Source of the DNA: CAZSNT01 sp964607765
GTDB taxonomy: Bacteria; Verrucomicrobiota; Lentisphaeria; Oligosphaerales; JABHEG01
DNA length: 64,000 nucleotides
Direction of reading: 5' to 3'
Assembly: GCA_964607765.1 (NCBI GenBank)
Contig: CAZSNT010000008.1
Coordinates: forward strand, 37,766-101,765
Shown here: one piece after another, positions 18,490 through 26,319 of the stretch
How positions within the stretch are numbered: the stretch's first letter is position 1
How the letters are laid out: each line of letters opens with the position of its first letter
Notes under the pieces: model-generated
Databases searched by the model: none
Told to the model about the DNA's origin: nothing
What the model saw: the letters and a program-made list of their open reading frames with translations, nothing else
Program-made: the position numbers and the translations under genes

Positions 18490-19916
18490 CTAGACTTCTT
18501 CCTCTCTCTTCTCTTTTTGCCGCCGCTCTTCTTTTTGACGCCGGTGTTGACGGGCGCCTCCAGCGAGTTTTCATCGATGTCTTTTTGGAAGGCGAGCATC
18601 GCGGCACCGAGCTCCTTGGCAACCTCGGGATGCTTTTCGAAAACATCAGTGGTTTCGGCGATATCAGTTTTGAGGTCGTAGAGTTTTCCAAACGTCCCGC
18701 GCTTGTTCGGGAAATACTTGAAGGTGCGGTTGCGGATGGCGGAGATGCTGCCGTTGCTGCCATAGTAAATGTATTTATGCGGCGACGGTTCGCCGCTGGC
18801 CAGCATGCCCCAAATATCCTTGCCGTCGATCTTTTGCGGTGTGTCCACGGTCGCGCCGGCGAGCTTAGCGAAGGTTGGCAGCATGTCGAGCAGCGACGCC
18901 ATTTCGTCGATCTTTTTGCCGGCAGGAAGCTGCTTGGGCCAGCGGGCGACAAACGGCACACGGCTACGGCCTTCGTGCTGCGAGCTCTTCCAGTCCCGCA
19001 GCGGCAGGCAGGGACCTTTCTCTTCGTGAACCTTGTCTGGTTTGCTGTCCGCCCCGTTGTCGGAGGCGAAGATGACGAGCGTGTTTCCGTCGATCCCCGC
19101 GTCCTTCACCGCCTTGAGGACTTCGCCGACGGACCAGTCGATCTCTTCGATCATGTCGCCATAGAGTCCATGGGCGCTTTTGCCGCGGAACTCTTTTGAA
19201 ACCGTATAGGGATGATGCGGTGTACCGTGAGCGAGATAGAGGAAGAACGGGCCGCCTCTGTTTTCCTTAATGAACTGCACGGCCTCCTGCGTGTAGCGCA
19301 CGGTCAGTGTGCTGATGTCGGTCGGCCACTCGACCACTTCCGCATTGCGCATCAGGATGGTGCGCTCGCCCTTCTTGCCGCCGGCATCCTTCTTGTAGTC
19401 CTCCATGGTCAGCCCGCCGCCAGGTTGGAAGCCTGTCGCCACCGGCAAGCCGTGGTTCATCGAATCGCCATGGTTGGTGCCCGGCACGCCGAAGTAGGAA
19501 TCAAAGCCCTGGTCGGTCGGCAGGTAGCCGGGCGCGTGGCCGAGGTGCCATTTCCCGATGCACATGCTGGTGTAGCCCCGCGGCTTGAGCACCTCCGGGA
19601 TCGTCGCCGCTTCCCGGCACATGCCGACGTTGTCGTGCGGATGGACAATGTCGTCTACCCCGACGCGGAAGTTGTAGGCGCCCGTCATCAGGCAGGCGCG
19701 CGCCGGGCTGCACTTGTGCCGCGCATAGAATGCACCCAGGCGCACGCCCTCTTCCGCCATGCGGTCGATGTTCGGCGTCTTGATCGACGGGTGCCCGTAG
19801 CAGCCCAGGTCGCCATACCCTTGGTCGTCTGTCATGATGAAAACAACATTGGGCTTGGCGTGAGCCATGCCCGCCAGCATGAGCAATGCCGCGATGGCAA
19901 CGGTGGGTGTTTTCAT
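18486..19916 (-). CDS. Sulfatase (family S1, arylsulfatase/GALNS-like)
   Basis: 476 residues from the ATG at 19916 (MKTPTVAIAALLMLAGMAHA signal). The formylglycine motif is C69-S-P-A-R-A-C-L-M-T-G. IMTDDQGYGDLGCYGHPSIKTPN, GKWHLGHAPGY and FASDNGADSKPD complete the family signature. The chosen start overlaps the upstream sulfatase stop by ATGA, and its own stop overlaps the lyase/esterase start in the same way. The C-terminus is very basic (KKKSGGKKRRERKKSR). Substrate unknown. Confidence 0.93.
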   Translation of the reverse strand: MKTPTVAIAALLMLAGMAHAKPNVVFIMTDDQGYGDLGCYGHPSIKTPNIDRMAEEGVRLGAFYARHKCSPARACLMTGAYNFRVGVDDIVHPHDNVGMCREAATIPEVLKPRGYTSMCIGKWHLGHAPGYLPTDQGFDSYFGVPGTNHGDSMNHGLPVATGFQPGGGLTMEDYKKDAGGKKGERTILMRNAEVVEWPTDISTLTVRYTQEAVQFIKENRGGPFFLYLAHGTPHHPYTVSKEFRGKSAHGLYGDMIEEIDWSVGEVLKAVKDAGIDGNTLVIFASDNGADSKPDKVHEEKGPCLPLRDWKSSQHEGRSRVPFVARWPKQLPAGKKIDEMASLLDMLPTFAKLAGATVDTPQKIDGKDIWGMLASGEPSPHKYIYYGSNGSISAIRNRTFKYFPNKRGTFGKLYDLKTDIAETTDVFEKHPEVAKELGAAMLAFQKDIDENSLEAPVNTGVKKKSGGKKRRERKKSR

Positions 19917-21337
19917 TCCTGGCCTTTCCGTAGCCCGCTTCTCTTTCCGTTTTTCCCTTTCTTCTGGGCCTTCTTGCCCTTCTTGGGGGCCGACGCCTTC
20001 GCTGCATAGCGCGTGCAACCGGCAGATGCTTCCATTTCCCTGAGCCAGGCGGCGTGGAGTTTCTGCAGCGCCACGGCTTTCTCAGGATGCTGTTGCGCCA
20101 GGTCCACTTGCTCTGACGGGTCGTTCGCAAGGTTGTAGAGTTCAACGGTCTTCAGGTAACCCCGTGCTTTCCAATCGCCCTGGCGCACCGCCCATTCGCC
20201 CTTCGGCGGCCCGCTGTTCCAGTAGATGACATCATGGTGCTCCTGCGTCGCACCGGACAGAAGAGGCAATATGCTCTTGCCGTCAAACGGATTTGCCTGC
20301 GGCGGCGCGACACCCAGCGCGTCGAGGACCGTCGGGAGAATGTCGATCGACGTAACCGGGACGTCAATCTTGCGCCCGCCCTTGAACCGGTTGGGCCAGC
20401 TCATGATCCACGGGGTCCGGATACCGCCCTCAAACAGACTACCCTTGAATCCGCGCAAGATACCGTTGTTTGCCTCCATGGCCTTGGCCCCGCCATTGTC
20501 GGTCAGGAAGAACACGAGCGTGTTGTTCCACAGGCCCTCGTCTTTCAGCTTCTTGACGACGGCCCCGACGCCCATGTCCAGGTGGTGAAGCATGGCCATC
20601 AGAATGGCGCGCTTCTCCGTGAGCTCAGGAAACTGCTGCCGATAGCGGTCAATGTCGCCCTGCGGTGCCTGTGCCGGCGCATGCACCGCATTGTAGGCAA
20701 GGTAGAGGAAGAAGGGCTTCTGCCGATTTCGGCCGATAAAATCGACGGCTTCTTCCGTCAGTCTAGTCGTCAGGTAGCCTTCGTACTCGTCGTCCTTGAG
20801 CCGGGCGAGATTCCTGTAGATAGCAGCGTCCTTGGTACCCACCCCCTTGAGGGCAAAGTAGTCATGCCCGCCGCGGCCCATGAATTTGTAGCACTCGTCG
20901 AACCCGCGGTTCAACGCGTGCCACTTGAGCTCTGGATAGTCATGGTCCAACCCGAGGTGCCACTTGCCGAAGGCGCCGCTACGATAGGCCTCGGGAAGAA
21001 AAGAAGGAAAGATCGGGCGCTTGGGATCGAAACCTGAGCCGCCGTCGCCAGCCGTGTACACGTTGACTCGCTGCTGGTACTGGCCCAGCATCAGACCGGC
21101 ACGCGTCGGCGAGCAGACATGCCCACTCGTATAGGCTTGGGTGAAGAACACACCTTCCCTGGCCAGTGCATCCATGTGCGGCGTCGACACCTCTTTCGGG
21201 TGGTCCGGGTTGAAGCTGATATCGGCATACCCTTGATCGTCAGACAGGATTATGACGATATTGGGCCGGCCGGCCGCGAAGGACGAGGCCGCGCACAGGA
21301 TAACGGCTAACAGTTTCAGCATGGTGTCCATGGTCAT
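19913..21337 (-). CDS. Sulfatase (family S1, GALNS-like)
   Basis: 474 residues. The ATG at 21337 overlaps the upstream stop by ATGA; ATGs at 21331 and 21322 are also possible. After the signal segment MLKLLAVILCAASSFA comes GRPNIVIILSDDQGYADISF. The formylglycine motif is C75-S-P-T-R-A-G-L-M-L-G-Q-Y. FFLTDNGGAKAMEANNGILRG and SLFEGGIRTPWI fit N-acetylgalactosamine-6-sulfatase-like enzymes. The last 25 residues are Lys-rich (APKKGKKAQKKGKNGK...). Confidence 0.93.
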   Translation of the reverse strand: MTMDTMLKLLAVILCAASSFAAGRPNIVIILSDDQGYADISFNPDHPKEVSTPHMDALAREGVFFTQAYTSGHVCSPTRAGLMLGQYQQRVNVYTAGDGGSGFDPKRPIFPSFLPEAYRSGAFGKWHLGLDHDYPELKWHALNRGFDECYKFMGRGGHDYFALKGVGTKDAAIYRNLARLKDDEYEGYLTTRLTEEAVDFIGRNRQKPFFLYLAYNAVHAPAQAPQGDIDRYRQQFPELTEKRAILMAMLHHLDMGVGAVVKKLKDEGLWNNTLVFFLTDNGGAKAMEANNGILRGFKGSLFEGGIRTPWIMSWPNRFKGGRKIDVPVTSIDILPTVLDALGVAPPQANPFDGKSILPLLSGATQEHHDVIYWNSGPPKGEWAVRQGDWKARGYLKTVELYNLANDPSEQVDLAQQHPEKAVALQKLHAAWLREMEASAGCTRYAAKASAPKKGKKAQKKGKNGKRSGLRKGQE

Positions 21338-22887
21338 GGTTGCTCCCGGCTGTTCATTGCTCCTCGACCTACGCCCCCCATATGCCTGCGCTCTGCGGCG
21401 TGCCCCTGCCTCGCGGCAAGCACCGCGCGCAACGTTTTTAGCCGGCTCCGATATTCCGGATTGCTGGCCAGGTTGTTCCGCTCATGCGGGTCCTTGCGCA
21501 GGTCGTACAACTCCTCCCCGTTCGGCCACTTGCCGTAGCGCCAGTGCTGGTCACGTACCGCGTAACCGAGTTCTTTGCCGCGACTGACAACACTGTAGGC
21601 ATGAGCCTTGGCGCCACTTCGTGACGGATCACGCAGAACAGGCACGATCGACGTGCCCTGCAGATGTCCCGGTGTGTCAAGACCCGCCAGTTCGGTGAGG
21701 GTCGGGAATATGTCGATCAGTTCGACCATCGCATCCGAGCGGCTGCCGGCCCGGGTCATGCCCGGCACGCGCACAATGAAGGGCACCTTGGCGCCGATGT
21801 CGAACAGCGTGACTTTGCCCCAGAGAAAATGGTCGCCAAGATGATAGCCGTGGTCAGAGGTGAAGACAATGACGGTGTTGTCCCACAAGCCCTGCTGCTT
21901 GAGCTGGTCAAAGACCAGGCCGAGCTGAGCGTCAATGAAGGAAACACACGCGTGATAGGCCTGCATATACACGCGGCGCAGGGGTTCGTCTTCTTTGCCC
22001 AGCTCAAAGCCGAACGCCTTATAGCGTTTCACGGCCGCCGTGGAGGGGATGTTGTCCCAGAGCTCGGGATCATCCCGATGAAACACGATCTTCTCTCTCG
22101 GGTACATCTCAAAGTACTTGTCCGGCGCGAGAAACGGAACGTGGGGCTTCTGGATGCCAAGGGCGATGAAGAACGGTTTACCGCCGTGGCGCTCTTCTTT
22201 CAGCCAGCTGACCACCTGGCGGGCGTTCTTGCCGTCCTTGTGCTGCTCATCGCTCAGCCCGCTGGGACCATGTCCCGGTGGCGTCTGGCCCGAAAGCGGA
22301 CCCCACACTGATTTCCTGACCTCCTTCCATTGCCGGCGATTCTTGCGTTCTTCTATCGAGCCGTGCTCAGCTTCGAACTTCTTTCGCGCAGCCGCAACGA
22401 CAGGAAGCTCGTCGTTCTCGTACTTTACGTACTCGTTCCACGCCGTGTCGCCGTGCTCGTGGTTGTTGGAATGAAAGACCTTTCCGACACTCGCCGTCCA
22501 GTACCCGTTCTGTTTGAAGTGCTGGGGCATGGAAACTGTGCCGGGGCGCGTCTGCCGGATGTCGGCCGTATTGCCAAGCACACCGGTGGACTGCGGGTAG
22601 AGGCCGTGCAACAGCGAAGCACGCGACGGCCCGCACACGGGATACTGGCAGAATGCGCGCTGAAAGGTCATCGCCTCTTGGGCAAAGGACTGGAGCGTGG
22701 GGGTCTTGGCATGGGGATACCCGGAGGTCGACACATGCGTATTCAGGTCGTCGCAAATGACAAAGAGGATATTGGGCCGCGTTGCACCCGCGCTGCCGAC
22801 AGCCCGGCTGGTGGCCGATCCACAGACCAACGCCGCCAGCGCACAGGCATGCACGATCAGCATTTTTGAGTTATCTCGCCGCATCAT
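21334..22887 (-). CDS. Sulfatase (family S1, iduronate-2-sulfatase-like)
   Basis: 517 residues from the ATG at 22887, which overlaps the upstream stop by ATGA and precedes a signal-like segment (MLIVHACALAALVCGSA). The formylglycine motif is C85-G-P-S-R-A-S-L-L-H-G. NILFVICDDLNTH, GKVFHSNNHEHGD and FTSDHGYHLGDHFLWGKVTLFD are iduronate-2-sulfatase-like. It ends GAMNSREQP and lacks the long basic tail of its neighbours. It belongs to the run of four ATGA-coupled stops and starts from 18486 to 22887. Confidence 0.93.
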   Translation of the reverse strand: MMRRDNSKMLIVHACALAALVCGSATSRAVGSAGATRPNILFVICDDLNTHVSTSGYPHAKTPTLQSFAQEAMTFQRAFCQYPVCGPSRASLLHGLYPQSTGVLGNTADIRQTRPGTVSMPQHFKQNGYWTASVGKVFHSNNHEHGDTAWNEYVKYENDELPVVAAARKKFEAEHGSIEERKNRRQWKEVRKSVWGPLSGQTPPGHGPSGLSDEQHKDGKNARQVVSWLKEERHGGKPFFIALGIQKPHVPFLAPDKYFEMYPREKIVFHRDDPELWDNIPSTAAVKRYKAFGFELGKEDEPLRRVYMQAYHACVSFIDAQLGLVFDQLKQQGLWDNTVIVFTSDHGYHLGDHFLWGKVTLFDIGAKVPFIVRVPGMTRAGSRSDAMVELIDIFPTLTELAGLDTPGHLQGTSIVPVLRDPSRSGAKAHAYSVVSRGKELGYAVRDQHWRYGKWPNGEELYDLRKDPHERNNLASNPEYRSRLKTLRAVLAARQGHAAERRHMGGVGRGAMNSREQP

Positions 22888-24404
22888 TGCCGTCTCCCCT
22901 TCTTTTGTGTGTTCTTCGGCGGCTTGGGAATCCACTTGAAGGTCTCGCCTTCAATCACCAGCTGATACTTGGAGGAGGTGTCGCCTGCGGGCGCGAAGGT
23001 CTTGGGCGCCTGGACCCGCATCCGCTTCTTGACGGACTCCAGCTCCTTGTCGGCGGCGCGGTTCTCCCACTCGTTGGGATCGTTGCGCACATCGTAAAGC
23101 TCTTCCGTGCCGTCGCTATACTGGATGTACCGCCATTCGTCGTTGATGATGGCGTAGCTGTTGGGCACGTCATACGGCAACAACACGCTGCGCTGTTCCG
23201 CGGGCGTTTGGCCCGTCTTGAGGATCGGTGCAAGCGATTGGCCTTCAAGCTCCTTGTCGGGAGCGAGGCCGCAGAGCTCGACCAGCGTGGGATAGATGTC
23301 GATGAGCGTGGCGGTGTAGCTGACCTTGACCTTCTTGGCGATGCCGGCACCCGCCCAAATGAACGGCACCTGCGAAGTGCGCTGCCAGAGGCTGTGCTTG
23401 CCCCAGTGGCCCTTTTCGCCGTGGGCGTAGCCATGGTCGCTCCAGAAGACGACGACGGTGTTGTCCTTGTTGGGACTGTTCTCGATGGCGTCGAGCACAC
23501 GGCCCACCATGGCGTCGGCATAGGAAATGCAGGCCAGGTATCCCTGGATGGAGCTTTCGACGGCGCCGAGCTCGATGAGTTTCCCATGGATATTCTTCTT
23601 CCGGCTCTCGTGTTTCCTGCGGACGATGTCCGGAACATCGTCGAGGTCGTCGTCCTTGATGGGCGGCTGCCTGATGGAGTCCAGCGGATAGAGGTCGAAA
23701 TATTTCTGAGGCGCATAGTTGGGAAAGTGCGGCGCGTAGAGCCCCAGGCCGACAAAGAACGGCTTGTCGTGCTTCCGACCGACTACGTCGCAGACCCACT
23801 CGGTGCGTATGGTGTCGGCCATGTCCTTCTCGCGGTCGTTCGGGATCGGTCCCACTTCGAGGAAGGGCTTGCCTTTCCACTTGGGATTGGCCTGGTTGAA
23901 GGGACTGTGCGGGTAGGGGTCGGGCAATGGCGCGCCGTGCTTCCAGCTGTCCATCGCCCAGCCGCTGGTCCGCTGCTCCTGCGTGCGGAGATGGAACTCG
24001 TCCCACCCACGCTGGTCGACGGCGCCCGCCGGATGGTGGAAGAGCTTGCCGGTTCCGTAGACCGCGTAGCCACCCTCCTTCAGGGCAAGCTGCATCGGCT
24101 TGTATTCGGGGTGGCTCTTGAAGTAGATCTGGTTGCTGTAGCATCCGGTGGTCGAGGCGTAGCGACCGGTGAAGATGGCTGCGCGCGACGGGGCGCAGTA
24201 GATCCCGGCGGTGTGAGCGTTGGAGAAGACCACGCCCTTCTCCGCGAGCCGGTTCAGGTTCGGTGTTTGAGCCATGCTCGAACCCAGTGGCTCAATCCAG
24301 TCGCACATGTCGTCCACCGCAATCATGACGACGTTTGGCCGGCTGGCCGCGAAGCACGAAACCGCGCAAAAAAGTAGGGCAATCCGGACGATGTTTACTC
24401 TCAT
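22884..24404 (-). CDS. Sulfatase (family S1)
   Basis: 506 residues, signal peptide MRVNIVRIALLFCAVSCFAA. The formylglycine motif is C70-A-P-S-R-A-A-I-F-T-G. IAVDDMCDWIEPLG, GKLFHHPAGA and FWSDHGYAHGEKGHWGKHSLWQR are family signatures close to the choline/iduronate sulfatase group. It ends PPKNTQKKGRRQ, a short basic tail. The start has GGAG close upstream. The 260-bp gap to the next sulfatase, unusually wide for this block, holds the inverted 12-bp repeats, so a fresh transcript may begin here. Confidence 0.92.
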   Translation of the reverse strand: MRVNIVRIALLFCAVSCFAASRPNVVMIAVDDMCDWIEPLGSSMAQTPNLNRLAEKGVVFSNAHTAGIYCAPSRAAIFTGRYASTTGCYSNQIYFKSHPEYKPMQLALKEGGYAVYGTGKLFHHPAGAVDQRGWDEFHLRTQEQRTSGWAMDSWKHGAPLPDPYPHSPFNQANPKWKGKPFLEVGPIPNDREKDMADTIRTEWVCDVVGRKHDKPFFVGLGLYAPHFPNYAPQKYFDLYPLDSIRQPPIKDDDLDDVPDIVRRKHESRKKNIHGKLIELGAVESSIQGYLACISYADAMVGRVLDAIENSPNKDNTVVVFWSDHGYAHGEKGHWGKHSLWQRTSQVPFIWAGAGIAKKVKVSYTATLIDIYPTLVELCGLAPDKELEGQSLAPILKTGQTPAEQRSVLLPYDVPNSYAIINDEWRYIQYSDGTEELYDVRNDPNEWENRAADKELESVKKRMRVQAPKTFAPAGDTSSKYQLVIEGETFKWIPKPPKNTQKKGRRQ

Positions 24405-24422
24405 GCTTCTCCTCTCCTCCTC

Positions 24423-24502
24423 CTTGATCCGCTCTTAATCCCGCTCCTAATCCCGCTCTTAATCCCGCTCTTAATCCCGCTCTTAATCCCGCTCTTGATC
24501 CA
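24423..24502. repeat. Tandem 12-bp repeat array, left arm of long inverted repeat
   Basis: About six and a half copies of the 12-bp unit CTTAATCCCGCT with minor changes (CTTGATC at both ends, one CCTAATC). It pairs with the opposite-strand copies at 24576-24610. The 19 bases nearest the loop match perfectly, so RNA or DNA here can form a long hairpin with a loop of about 73 bases. The same kind of unit recurs at 39004-39086. The array lies between two sulfatase genes and encodes nothing credible. Confidence 0.85.
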
Positions 24503-24575
24503 GTGCCAATGGCACCCAAAATCCGTCCCTCGCCCCCGCTTCTGCCCACTCCGGTGAGATTGTGCGGCCGTCGAA

Positions 24576-24610
24576 TGGATCAAGAGCGGGATTAGGAGCG
24601 GGATCAAGAG
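24576..24610. repeat. Right arm of the 12-bp inverted repeat
   Basis: Contains TGGATCAAGAGCGGGATTA followed by GGAGCGGGATCAAGAG, the reverse complement of the array at 24423-24502. The sequence between the arms (24503-24575) and from 24611 to 24664 holds no gene that I can see. Confidence 0.8.
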
Positions 24611-24664
24611 TTTTCATTCAAAGTCTGACAGTACCACTTTTCGCAACGTGTTTCGGGCTGCTCG

Positions 24665-26287
24665 TTACTTCTTCTTGTTCTTGCGCTCCGCCCGCCGCTT
24701 GTTCTTCTCTTCCTTGGTGAGCTTCCTGTTCGGGGCCTCGCCGCTGTCTTTCGCCTTGTTGGCGCGTTCGTCAAGCTCCTTCTTGGTCGCCATGGGACGC
24801 CCGGAGGCAACGGGCGGGGTGTCGCGGTCGGGGTCGTACGGGACATAGTCCTTGGCGGCGTTGGGGTTGGGCTTGGGCAGGTAGGCGCCGATGGACGAGA
24901 AGTAGGCGTTCATGTCCCTGTACATCTGCGTGGCCTTCTCGGGTTTGGCCTGCGCCAGGTTCCCGGACTCACCGATGTCGGCGGCGAGGTCATAGAGGTA
25001 GAGTTTGCCGGGTTGTTCGTAGAAGTAGAGCAGCTTGTGGTTGCCGCGGATGATCGCCGAATGCATGGTGGAGGTGCGCGGGTGCGGATAGTGGAAGTAG
25101 AGGTCGCGGCTGTTGTAGGCCCCGATGTCGTCCGGGTTGGCGAGCAGCGGCCTGAAGCTGATGCCGTCCACATCCTGGAGCTCGTTCGCCTGTCCTCCCG
25201 CCATGTCGACGAAGGTCGGCAGATAGTCGTAGTTGACGATGTTGGCGGCGCAGCGCGTTCCGGCCTCCACGCCCGGGCCGCGCACGATGAACGGCACGCG
25301 AATGCCGCCCTCCCACAGCCACCACTTGCCGCCGCGCAGGATTTCGTTGCCGGCGTTGTAGCGATAGAACCCGTTGTCGGCGGTGAAGATGACATAGGTG
25401 TTGTCCGCCAGCCCCAGCTCGTCGAGCCGCTTGAGCATCATGCCGATGGAGGTGTCGAGGTCTTCCATCATCGCCTCGCGCTCGGCCACCTTCTGCCGCG
25501 CGCCCTTGCTTTCCAGCCGGGTGATTTCGGGCGAGTCCAGGTGTTTGCCGAGCGTCTCCGGCAGAAACTGGACGGGGTTGTGCCCGGCATAGTGCGACAT
25601 CTGGAGATAGAACGGCTTGCCCACCTTGGCCTGCTCTTCCATGAACCGGATTGACTTGTCCGTGATGCTGAACATCAGCTTCGGGTCCTTGGGGTCCGTC
25701 GACTTGCCTTCCGCGTTGCTGGTTTCGCCGGTGCTGACATCGTAGCCGTGCTTCTCGGGGCCGCCGCCGTAGATGTGCCATTTGCCGATATGGGCGGTGG
25801 CGTACCCGAGCGGCTTGAGTACCTCGGCGATGGTCGGGCGTTTCGCAGAGAGGCTGCCCATCGGCGACGGCTGGAGGTAGGGCCGGTGGGCGTCCTTGCT
25901 CTTGGCGAGATAGGTCACCTCTTGTGGGCAAGCATCGCCAAAATTGCCGTTGCCGCTGAAGAGGTGGCGCGCGGTGGTCATGCCAGTCTGGAGGCTGCAG
26001 CGCGACGGCGCGCACATCCCGGCGGCGGTGTATGCATTGCTGAAAGTCATCCCCTGCTTTGCCAGCCGGGCAATGTTCGGCGTATGGCGGAACGACATAA
26101 ACGACCCCTTGTGCCCCGCCATCATCGCCACCGACGTCCCGGCCCACGGCATGTCGTCGGCAAGGACCAGGACAATGTTGGGCTTGCCTTCGGCTGTCTT
26201 CGCTTCGCTCTGGCTCTGCGCCGCCCGTGCGGCGCCGCAGAGCACCATTGCCGCGGCAATCGCCGCCATAGGGTTTCTGCCTTTCAT
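24665..26287 (-). CDS. Sulfatase (family S1)
   Basis: 540 residues with a signal peptide (MKGRNPMAAIAAAMVLCGAARA). The formylglycine motif is C92-A-P-S-R-C-S-L-Q-T-G, preceded by an unusually long loop (WAGTSVAMMAGHKGSFMSF) between the first metal site (LADDMPW) and the TPN strand. GKWHIYGGG and FTADNGFYRYNAGNEILRGGKWWLWEGGIRVP follow. It ends in a basic tail of almost 20 residues (KLTKEEKNKRRAERKNKKK). It lies 32 bp downstream of the next sulfatase. Confidence 0.92.
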   Translation of the reverse strand: MKGRNPMAAIAAAMVLCGAARAAQSQSEAKTAEGKPNIVLVLADDMPWAGTSVAMMAGHKGSFMSFRHTPNIARLAKQGMTFSNAYTAAGMCAPSRCSLQTGMTTARHLFSGNGNFGDACPQEVTYLAKSKDAHRPYLQPSPMGSLSAKRPTIAEVLKPLGYATAHIGKWHIYGGGPEKHGYDVSTGETSNAEGKSTDPKDPKLMFSITDKSIRFMEEQAKVGKPFYLQMSHYAGHNPVQFLPETLGKHLDSPEITRLESKGARQKVAEREAMMEDLDTSIGMMLKRLDELGLADNTYVIFTADNGFYRYNAGNEILRGGKWWLWEGGIRVPFIVRGPGVEAGTRCAANIVNYDYLPTFVDMAGGQANELQDVDGISFRPLLANPDDIGAYNSRDLYFHYPHPRTSTMHSAIIRGNHKLLYFYEQPGKLYLYDLAADIGESGNLAQAKPEKATQMYRDMNAYFSSIGAYLPKPNPNAAKDYVPYDPDRDTPPVASGRPMATKKELDERANKAKDSGEAPNRKLTKEEKNKRRAERKNKKK

Positions 26288-26319
26288 ATCCGGATGTCCT
26301 CTCTCCTGCTGCGTGGGGA

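Noticed and set aside
24401..24610. 12-bp repeats as a CRISPR array or as a repeat protein (SGIKSGIK...)
   Set aside because: Units are contiguous with no spacers and no cas genes are near. The encoded peptide has no start context and merely reflects the DNA repeat.
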